From positions 1 to 64,000 of the forward strand of contig NZ_JAMXFC010000011.1 in NCBI RefSeq assembly GCF_025370755.1: a stretch of 64,000 nucleotides of DNA, written 5' to 3'. Numbering within the stretch: position 1 is the first letter of the stretch; every line of letters starts with the position of its first letter. Source of the stretch: Laspinema sp. D2d (lineage in GTDB: Bacteria; Cyanobacteriota; Cyanobacteriia; Cyanobacteriales; Laspinemataceae). Made by a program: the position numbers and the translations under genes. Positions 57,404 through 64,000 of this stretch are shown piece after piece. A model generated the notes under the pieces. That model had not been told where the DNA came from. It saw only the letters and a list, made by a program, of their open reading frames with translations, and did no database searches.

Positions 57404-58654
57404 ATGTCATTTATAAAATTATTGAAAAAAAATATTTTACAACTTGATATAAATACACTTTTATATGTATTTTTTTTATTAATTACTACTTCATTTTTCT
57501 TTTTTGATTCTTTCAGAAGTGTGCAAACTTTATTTTCATTGTTGGTTTCTTTGGCAATTCTCTCTAGAAGAAAGTTGCAGTTTGCCACAATTTTGCTTCC
57601 ATTATTTTTAATCGTATTATTTATTAATGGAATTAAGATTCTCAATATAGAAAACTATGGTTTGGTTGGGGCAGCTTCTCCATCGGGTTTAAATATTTTA
57701 ATTTTTTTTTCTTGTCTAATTACAGAAAAACCATCTTTTATTTATAAAATCTTTAATTTTTATTTAAAAATATTTATTTTTATGAATAGTTTTAGTATAT
57801 TTTACTATATTAATATTCTCTTTGGTTGGGGAGCAGCCTATGAAATTATTAATTTAGCTGGGAGAGGTTTTATTTATCGAAACTATAGCAATCTTGCTAT
57901 TTTTACAGACTACACCATATATGATTTTGGATCATTTACCATATCCCGTCTAGGAGGAATGTTTGAAGAGCCGGGAATGTTAGCCACCTATGCTGGAATC
58001 CTTTTGGTAGCTGATATAATTGTTTTTCCCAATAGAAAATTTACCAAGTTCATGCTGGTAACATTTGGCATATTATCACTTTCACTGGCTTTTGCCATTT
58101 TTTTATTTTTTATAGGAATTTACTATTTATTTAATGCCAAATTAAACTCTAAAAAAACTTTAAAAAAAATAATTATTTCCTTGATATTAATCATATTAAT
58201 AACCAGATTGGTGATTCCAGAAGAAATAAGAATTGCCTACGAAATTCATTTATTGAATCGCTTGGAAATCCAAGATGGTCAATTAGCTGGAGATAATAGG
58301 TCTATTTATCAAGATACTTTTGAAAGTTATTTCCAAAGAGCTAATGTAGTTCAATTAGCTTTTGGCAACGGTATCGGATCTAATATACAGTCTCAGCAAG
58401 CAAGCTATGCCTCATATCATAGATTTTTCTATGAAATGGGTTTTATAGGATTTTCTCTATTACTTATATATCCAATATACTTTTTGGTATATATACCTTT
58501 AATAACAAAAAAAATTCGCTACTTACCATTGACAGTAGTATGTGGATTATCGCTATACCAAAGACCAGATTTTTTATCCGCTCATTATTTTATATTATAT
58601 GCCATAATTTTGTTTGTTTTGGGCAAACGATATAAATTTAACATATTAAACTAA
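57404..58654 (+). CDS. Wzy-like O-antigen polymerase/ligase family membrane protein
   Basis: A 416-residue protein with about ten to eleven hydrophobic helices, one long external loop (about 285-325), and the motif FEEPGMLATYAGI seen in O-antigen polymerase and ligase-like proteins. It is extremely AT-rich, as these genes often are. Its role would be to join repeat units or attach the chain to another molecule. No Wzx flippase is visible, which is unexpected for a Wzy system in a cluster that also has an ABC exporter. Confidence 0.78.
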   Translation: MSFIKLLKKNILQLDINTLLYVFFLLITTSFFFFDSFRSVQTLFSLLVSLAILSRRKLQFATILLPLFLIVLFINGIKILNIENYGLVGAASPSGLNILIFFSCLITEKPSFIYKIFNFYLKIFIFMNSFSIFYYINILFGWGAAYEIINLAGRGFIYRNYSNLAIFTDYTIYDFGSFTISRLGGMFEEPGMLATYAGILLVADIIVFPNRKFTKFMLVTFGILSLSLAFAIFLFFIGIYYLFNAKLNSKKTLKKIIISLILIILITRLVIPEEIRIAYEIHLLNRLEIQDGQLAGDNRSIYQDTFESYFQRANVVQLAFGNGIGSNIQSQQASYASYHRFFYEMGFIGFSLLLIYPIYFLVYIPLITKKIRYLPLTVVCGLSLYQRPDFLSAHYFILYAIILFVLGKRYKFNILN

Positions 58655-58684
58655 ATCATAATATTTAACATTTTCGGTAATACA

Positions 58685-59503
58685 ATGTTGTTTGATAAAA
58701 ATAAATCTATTTTTTTAGATCAAAATCCCTTGTTCAGTATAATTACTGTGGTTTACAATGCTGATAATTGTTTAGAAGAAACCATAAAAAGTGTAATTAA
58801 CCAAAATTATAAAAATATAGAGTACATTATTATTGACGGAGGCAGCACAGATAATACATTGTCAATAATCAAAAAATATGAAAAGCAGATAAAAGTTTGG
58901 ATTAGTGAACCTGATAATGGCATATATGAAGCAATGAATAAAGGCATATCGCTTTGTCAAGGGGAAATAGTTGGTATCATTAATGCGGGAGATACATATA
59001 CTTCAAACGCTATTTCAAGAATTGTTGAGTCTTACCAAAATCAATCATATCCATCAATTGTTGTAGGAGACTGCAAAGAATTTCAATCTTTTGATACTCA
59101 AAATTGGCTAATTGTATCTGGTCGTTTGAATAAACTACCTTATAAAATGCTTCCTCATCCTTCAGTTTTTGTTCCTTTATCCATTTATAAAGAAATGGGA
59201 GTATTTAATACAGATTTTAAAATTGCTGCTGATTACGAATTTTTGTGTAGATGCTATAAACGTTCAGTTCCATTTATTTATGTTAATCAAATAATTGCCA
59301 TAGCTAGTCCTAGAGGAGTTTCAAGTAACTATTATCTAACAGAAGTTGAATATTTTAAGGCTCGTATAAACAACGATATTCCTGTTATTCTATCCGTGAT
59401 GAATACTTGCTGGTCATTAGTAAAAATTACTGTTCATTACCTGTTAGATTATTTTTATATATGGCATTTTGTTGAATCATGGAGACATGGCAGCTATAGA
59501 TAA
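58685..59503 (+). CDS. Glycosyltransferase family 2
   Basis: A 272-residue GT-A enzyme of the WcaA-like group: FSIITVVYNADNCLEETI, YIIIDGGSTDNTL, ISEPDNGIYEAMNKGI, IINAGD, and the acceptor-side LPHPSVFVP followed by FKIAADYEFLCRC. These blocks are typical for family 2 enzymes adding hexoses or N-acetylhexosamines. A C-terminal hydrophobic stretch may associate with the membrane. Confidence 0.9.
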   Translation: MLFDKNKSIFLDQNPLFSIITVVYNADNCLEETIKSVINQNYKNIEYIIIDGGSTDNTLSIIKKYEKQIKVWISEPDNGIYEAMNKGISLCQGEIVGIINAGDTYTSNAISRIVESYQNQSYPSIVVGDCKEFQSFDTQNWLIVSGRLNKLPYKMLPHPSVFVPLSIYKEMGVFNTDFKIAADYEFLCRCYKRSVPFIYVNQIIAIASPRGVSSNYYLTEVEYFKARINNDIPVILSVMNTCWSLVKITVHYLLDYFYIWHFVESWRHGSYR

Positions 59504-59619
59504 GTAAGTAGTTATAATTTTTACTTATTTTTTGTGAATTATCTTATTGAAAAAGTATTTGAAAGATATCTCTGACTCATTTAGACTATTAGTAATATCA
59601 AAATCAAACCCAGAAAAAT

Positions 59620-60387
59620 ATGACAAGTCTAACAACAAAAATCAAATCTATTATCCCCAATCAATACCTTCCTGCTGCTATTAGCTCATATTACACAATA
59701 AGGTCTTTGGCATATTTGGGAAATAACTTTATTTGCCCATGTTGCGGTGGTCATTTTCGGAGATTCTTACCTTATAACAAAAATCAACCTGACGCCAATA
59801 ATGTATGCCCAAGATGCGGATCTTTTGAAAGGCATCGATTACTATGGCTTTATTTAAAAAATAAAACAAATATTTTTGAAAAGAATCTGAAGATTTTACA
59901 CTGTTCTCCAGAATATTTTTTGCAAAAACAATTGATAAGCAACCAAAATTTACAATATATTGGGGCGGATTTAGATTCACCATTGGCAAATGTAAAAATG
60001 GATCTTACTAAGATTCAGTATGATGATAACTATTTTGATGTTATTCTTTGTAATCACGTTTTAGAGCATATTCCGAACGATATCCAAGCAATGAAAGAAC
60101 TCTTTAGAGTTCTTAAACCCGGTGGTTGGGCTATTCTTCAAGTGCCAATTGACCCCACATTGGAAAAAACTTTTGAAGATCCAAACATCATATCGCCACA
60201 AGATCGGGAACGTTTATTTGGACAAAGCGATCATGTAAGAATGTATGGTCGTGACTATAAAAATAGATTGGAGGATGCTGGATTTACTGTCAAAGTAGAT
60301 AAGTATATTGACGAATTATCAGATAATTTAATACAAAAATATGGTTTATTATCCAATGAATATATTTACTTTGGCTCCAAACATTAA
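59620..60387 (+). CDS. SAM-dependent methyltransferase with zinc-binding N-terminus
   Basis: A 255-residue methyltransferase. The four-Cys site FICPCCG and CPRCGSFERHR is characteristic of a group of cluster methyltransferases. The core follows with ILHCSPEYF, YIGADLDS, YFDVILCNHVLEHIPNDIQAM, FRVLKPGGWAILQVPID. The SAM loop has the variant HCSPE rather than DxGxG, as in related proteins. Confidence 0.86.
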   Translation: MTSLTTKIKSIIPNQYLPAAISSYYTIRSLAYLGNNFICPCCGGHFRRFLPYNKNQPDANNVCPRCGSFERHRLLWLYLKNKTNIFEKNLKILHCSPEYFLQKQLISNQNLQYIGADLDSPLANVKMDLTKIQYDDNYFDVILCNHVLEHIPNDIQAMKELFRVLKPGGWAILQVPIDPTLEKTFEDPNIISPQDRERLFGQSDHVRMYGRDYKNRLEDAGFTVKVDKYIDELSDNLIQKYGLLSNEYIYFGSKH

Positions 60388-60432
60388 ATTGGGATAACAG
60401 ATAATCGCTTAACCTAAATAAGTCGGTTTATT

Positions 60433-61302
60433 ATGATAAAAGCATCAGTCAGTGTTATTATTCCTTGTTACCGATGTGCTGATACTATCAGCAGATGTGT
60501 TGAATCAGTAGTCAATCAAACTATTCCACCGAAAGAGATTATTCTTGTAGATGATGGAAGTAAAGATGAAACTTTATCTGTCATTTTAAAGCTACAAGAA
60601 ACCTATGGGAAAGATTGGATTAAAGTGGTTGCTTTAAAAGAAAATTCTGGCGTTTCTGTTGCCAGAAATACAGGTTGGGATTTGGCTTCACAAGATTATA
60701 TTGCTTTTTTAGATGCTGATAATGCTTGGCATCCAGAAAAAATAGATATTCAGTATAACTGGATGTTAGAAAATTCACAAGCATTATTATCTGGGCATAC
60801 AATTCCAGTTTGTTCTTCCTATGAAAATTTTCTTTCCAGCATAACAGTTTCATTAAAAGGCCAACTTACATACACTCAAATTAAACCACAAAAACTTTTA
60901 CTTTCAAATCCATTTGAAACTTCATCTATTATGTTAAACCGAGATATCAAATACAGATTTGACCCACACAAAAGATATAGTGAAGACTATTTTTTGTGGC
61001 AGGAAATATGTTTAGATGGATCTGTTTGTTTTTTGCTAAATGTGCAACTAAGTTATATTTTTAATAGTTTTGGCACAGCTGGTTTAACTAGCAGATTATT
61101 TAAAATGAGACTTGAAGATTTTAATAATTATTGGCAACTTTGGAGAAAAAATAGAATTACTGTAACAACTATGATTTTGTTGATTATGTTTTCTGTTATA
61201 AAATTTACCCTATTACTTATATTAAGACCTGAAATATATTCTTTTTTAAAACATAAAAAAAATGTGTTTAATAAGTTTAGAAATTCATATATTTTTATTT
61301 AG
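60433..61302 (+). CDS. Glycosyltransferase family 2
   Basis: A 289-residue GT-A enzyme: VSVIIPCYRCADTISRCVESV, ILVDDGSKDETL, KENSGVSVARNTGWDLAS, and FLDADNAW (DxD with the donor metal). The C-terminus has a hydrophobic helix (about 248-266) and a basic tail. It is preceded by a 45-bp spacer and followed 12 bp later by another family 2 gene. Confidence 0.9.
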   Translation: MIKASVSVIIPCYRCADTISRCVESVVNQTIPPKEIILVDDGSKDETLSVILKLQETYGKDWIKVVALKENSGVSVARNTGWDLASQDYIAFLDADNAWHPEKIDIQYNWMLENSQALLSGHTIPVCSSYENFLSSITVSLKGQLTYTQIKPQKLLLSNPFETSSIMLNRDIKYRFDPHKRYSEDYFLWQEICLDGSVCFLLNVQLSYIFNSFGTAGLTSRLFKMRLEDFNNYWQLWRKNRITVTTMILLIMFSVIKFTLLLILRPEIYSFLKHKKNVFNKFRNSYIFI

Positions 61303-61314
61303 TGTAAAAATTAT

Positions 61315-62187
61315 ATGGCACCAAAAATATCAATTATTATTGTCAGTTACAATGCCAAAAACCTGTTGCAGCAGTGTGTGCAAAGTTTATATTTAAGCTC
61401 TAACTATTTCCAAGATTTATTTGAAATAATCGTTGTCGATAACCACTCTCAAGATGGGAGCCCAGAATTTTTAAGAGAGCAACATCCAGAAGTCAAATTA
61501 ATTAGCAATCAAGAAAATTTAGGTTTTGGCAAAGCCAATAATCAAGGCGTCAAAGAAGCAATAGGAGAATATATATTTCTGATCAACCCTGATACAATAG
61601 TTGCCAGCAGTACCTTAGCAGCAGTTTTAGACTTTTTTATACAATATCCTGATAACAAGAGTGCGTTTGGGGGAATTCTTTTAAACCCTGATGGCAGCGA
61701 GCAGCGGGGTTCTCGAAGAAGTTTTCCCAATTTTTTAAATGTATTCCTTCACTTTACAAAGCTATATAAAGTCTTTAAATATAAAAAATCATACGATTTG
61801 TCTTGGTTGCCCGTTGAAACGCATCAAGTAGATTGTGTTTCTGGTGCCTGCATTGGGATACCTAAAGCCATGTATGAAGACCTTGGGGGTTTTGATGAGC
61901 AATTTTTCTTACACTTTGAAGATATTGATTTGTGCAAAAGAATTTGGCAAGCTGGTTACAAACTATGGTTTTACCCTCAAGTCAGAGTATTTCATGTAAA
62001 GGGAGGTAGCTCTAACACTTCTGAAACCATTCAAACTAAAGTTAATAAGTGGTTTCTAGATTCTCTGGGTAAGTATCTGTGGAAATGGAATAAACCCAGT
62101 GCAATTATATTTAGTCCAATATTGGTTGCTTTAAAGCTAGTAGCATGGATTAAAAGTCTGTCATTAAAAACCGATGCGTCTGTATGA
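61315..62187 (+). CDS. Glycosyltransferase family 2 (rhamnosyltransferase-like)
   Basis: A 290-residue GT-A enzyme: ISIIIVSYNAKNLLQQCVQSL, IIVVDNHSQDGSPEFL, NQENLGFGKANNQGV, FLINPDT, VDCVSGACIGIPK and DEQFFLHFEDIDLCKRIWQ. This set is typical of WbbL-type rhamnosyltransferases. It overlaps the following SDR gene by 4 bp. Confidence 0.9.
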   Translation: MAPKISIIIVSYNAKNLLQQCVQSLYLSSNYFQDLFEIIVVDNHSQDGSPEFLREQHPEVKLISNQENLGFGKANNQGVKEAIGEYIFLINPDTIVASSTLAAVLDFFIQYPDNKSAFGGILLNPDGSEQRGSRRSFPNFLNVFLHFTKLYKVFKYKKSYDLSWLPVETHQVDCVSGACIGIPKAMYEDLGGFDEQFFLHFEDIDLCKRIWQAGYKLWFYPQVRVFHVKGGSSNTSETIQTKVNKWFLDSLGKYLWKWNKPSAIIFSPILVALKLVAWIKSLSLKTDASV

Positions 62188-63059
62188 AGATAGTATTTTC
62201 TGGTTCCACCTCTGATACTGGTAATCGAGTTTTAAGCAAATTAGTAGAAAAATTTGGCAGTGATGCTATTACTTGCTTGGTCAGACCAACTTCCGATATA
62301 ACTTTTGCTGAAAAACTAAAGGTTCAAACTGTTATAGGTGATGTTACAGAACCAGAAACTCTAATCCAGCAACTCAACTGCTCAGTTATTTATCTGGATA
62401 TGACTCACCCCAAGCATTACCACAAGTCGCTGGAAGCGGTGATAACTGCTGGGGTAGAAAGAGCATATTTTGTAACCACAACTGGGATTTTTTCTAAATA
62501 CAATCAATTTTCTCAAATTTATAAAGATAATGAAGCCAAAATCAAAGCTAGTGGCATTGTCTATACGATTCTGCGCCCTAGCATGATTTATGGGTCTATG
62601 CGAGATAAGAATATGCACAGACTGATTCAGTTTTTAGACCGTTATCCAGTTTTTCCTCTATTTGGTGCGGGCAAAAGCTTGATGCAACCAGTTTATGTAG
62701 AAGACTTGGCAGATGGTATAGTTGCTGCTATTGCCCAAGCTGGCACGGAAAATCAGGAATATAATTTAGCGGGTCTCTCTGGGATTGCATATCAAGAAAT
62801 TGTGGATACAATCCTCACTAAGATGAATCGCTCTGTATTAAAAATTAATATTGATACCACTCTAGCCGCTAATATTGCCAAATTTGCCCAAAAAATTCCT
62901 GGTTTTCCTGTTACAGAAGAGCAAGTTTTGCGATTGCAAGAAGATAAAGTCTTTGATATCTCAAAAGCGGTAAATGAGTTATGCTTTTACCCTCGAAGTT
63001 TTGATGAGGGAATTGGAATAGAAATAGAAGAAATGCGTTCATTAGGAATGATATCATAA
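62184..63059 (+). CDS. NAD(P)-binding SDR protein (NmrA/atypical type)
   Basis: A 291-residue protein with an atypical Rossmann loop FSGSTSDTGNRVLSKL, TVIGDVTEPETL, and TILRPSMIYGS, then QPVYVEDLADGIVAAI. A YxxxK active site is not evident, as in NmrA-like atypical SDRs. The role in sugar metabolism is inferred from the 4-bp overlap with the upstream glycosyltransferase. Confidence 0.83.
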   Translation: MKIVFSGSTSDTGNRVLSKLVEKFGSDAITCLVRPTSDITFAEKLKVQTVIGDVTEPETLIQQLNCSVIYLDMTHPKHYHKSLEAVITAGVERAYFVTTTGIFSKYNQFSQIYKDNEAKIKASGIVYTILRPSMIYGSMRDKNMHRLIQFLDRYPVFPLFGAGKSLMQPVYVEDLADGIVAAIAQAGTENQEYNLAGLSGIAYQEIVDTILTKMNRSVLKINIDTTLAANIAKFAQKIPGFPVTEEQVLRLQEDKVFDISKAVNELCFYPRSFDEGIGIEIEEMRSLGMIS

Positions 63060-63093
63060 TCAATCAGTTAAACATTAATTGTTTTTCTAAAAA

Positions 63094-64000
63094 ATGAAAA
63101 AAATTACCCCCATAATTACTGGATTTATATTAATTTTTTGTTTAATTATAGCAAAAGTAGAATTTTCTCAAGGACAACAAGACGGCAATGATTTTCGTTT
63201 GACAGCTAATGCTAGTCAATCAGTATATCAAAATGGTGTGCCGCATACTGACCGGATGGGGCGTTTACTGATGAAATATGACCCTGAATCCTCATTTTTA
63301 CCCATCTGCCTTTATCACACTCTTACAGGAGAACATCATGGACGGTTGTATTCATTAGCCCCAATTAAGCAGGCTGGATTTAATTGTGTTCACACTTGGG
63401 AAGGGCAAAATCTAGCCTCAGTGATTGAAGATGCAAAACAGAATAATTTACAGATAATTTATCATGGAACAAATTATTCTGGACCGACTGATGAAGAATT
63501 ACAAAAATATAAAAACGATGCAACTATTTTAGCTTGGTATCTTCGTGAAGAACCAACTGGAGTTTATTGGGGACGAAATATGGAAACTCAGTTTTCTGAA
63601 TTTCAAAAACGAATTCAGGAAATCAAAAAAATCGATAACATTCATCCCGTTTTTATCATAGATACTTCTACAATAACTCCACCACAAAGAACTTGGTGGT
63701 TACGTTGGAATAGTGCTGGTGACATTTCCTCTCACGATAATTACAGAATTGGACCAGGAATAACATCTATAAGTGCATCAACAGGTATTCCCGAGACTGT
63801 ATCATTAGCAGTTGAAATCAACAACCAGAAAAAACCAGTATGGTTTGTGCCACAATCATTTGAACTATTTAGCCCCCACTCAAAATATCATTTATCAATG
63901 CCAAACTCCAGAGAAGAGCGGGCAATGATTTATGCTTCGATAATTCATGGTTCAACTGGAATAATCTACTTTGCTCTGGATAGTTTTGTGACTCGTGATG
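63094..64000 (+). CDS. Secreted protein, glycoside-hydrolase-like, incomplete at window end
   Basis: An ORF from ATG 63094 that stays open to the edge (302 codons seen). It starts with a signal peptide (ITGFILIFCLIIAKVEFSQG). The body has alternating strands and helices (GFNCVHTWEGQNLASVIEDAKQ, LQIIYHGTNY, ILAWYLREEP, HPVFIIDTS, PVWFVPQSFELF, IYASIIHGSTGIIYFALD) like a TIM-barrel hydrolase. LREEP and the IIHGSTGIIYF end strand recall beta-galactosidase-like glycosidase folds. It may process the exported polysaccharide. The family is not certain. Confidence 0.7.
   Translation, partial: MKKITPIITGFILIFCLIIAKVEFSQGQQDGNDFRLTANASQSVYQNGVPHTDRMGRLLMKYDPESSFLPICLYHTLTGEHHGRLYSLAPIKQAGFNCVHTWEGQNLASVIEDAKQNNLQIIYHGTNYSGPTDEELQKYKNDATILAWYLREEPTGVYWGRNMETQFSEFQKRIQEIKKIDNIHPVFIIDTSTITPPQRTWWLRWNSAGDISSHDNYRIGPGITSISASTGIPETVSLAVEINNQKKPVWFVPQSFELFSPHSKYHLSMPNSREERAMIYASIIHGSTGIIYFALDSFVTRD

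Noticed and set aside
57361-57645. 94-codon minus ORF opposite the Wzy-like gene
   Set aside because: It is antisense to a clear membrane-protein gene, and its Lys/Asn-rich composition reflects AT-rich DNA.

Overview
The window is chromosomal DNA from a cyanobacterium, most likely a filamentous, Oscillatoriales-type one. Evidence: the HIP1 octamer (GCGATCGC) recurs throughout the first ~46 kb; marker genes include the RpaB response regulator, a cytochrome b6f cofactor-assembly protein (CCB2/CCB4 family), an NblB-like phycobilisome-turnover protein, the filament-differentiation regulator HetR and a cyanoexosortase. No rRNA and no CRISPR array is present; one tRNA (Val, anticodon GAC) is.

Layout. 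(1) 0.1-7.5 kb: nadC, then a phosphate block on the minus strand (sphR, sphS, phoU, phoX), and a creatininase-family gene. (2) 7.5-13.8 kb: a seven-blade WD40 protein, a small ORF and radA on the minus strand, diverging from rpaB, a CCB-family gene and a DUF456 membrane protein. (3) 13.8-17.0 kb: a protein-sorting island (HpsJ-like, cyanoexosortase-associated protein, cyanoexosortase A, and a DUF4114/PEP-CTERM substrate). (4) 17.5-25.1 kb: rfbB, a membrane-anchored CapA-like protein, an alpha/beta hydrolase, a 2Fe-2S thioredoxin-like protein, a CBS-pair protein, nblB and a receiver-GGDEF protein. (5) 25.1-30.1 kb: a long intergenic stretch holding a strongly folded, non-coding segment resembling a HEARO/IscB-type omega RNA, a MacB-like ABC pair, an exported WD40 protein and tRNA-Val. 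(6) 30.4-36.3 kb: a sulfate uptake cluster (two SbpA lipoproteins, a NIL-domain protein, CysA, CysT, CysW) carrying a ~148-bp MITE-like insertion. (7) 36.6-40.6 kb: hetR, an FAD oxidoreductase and an orphan DUF2281 antitoxin-like gene. (8) 40.6 kb to the right edge: a surface-polysaccharide cluster, all on the plus strand.

The polysaccharide cluster is the main accessory region. It starts with an ABC exporter (Wzm, and Wzt with a C-terminal carbohydrate-binding-type extension). A tightly overlapping module follows (RfbF, RfbG, RmlC-like epimerase, zinc-type C-methyltransferase, SDR reductase) that should make a CDP-activated, 3-C-methyl-branched 6-deoxyhexose. Downstream are seven glycosyltransferases, five further methyltransferases, an acetyltransferase, two more SDR proteins, a Wzy-like integral membrane protein and a secreted protein cut by the window end. 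From about 48 kb the DNA is visibly more AT-rich and poor in HIP1, which suggests acquired or fast-evolving DNA.

Most functional calls rest on recognised family motifs in the translations. The least certain items are the omega-RNA-like segment, several start codons and the exact sugar chemistry.
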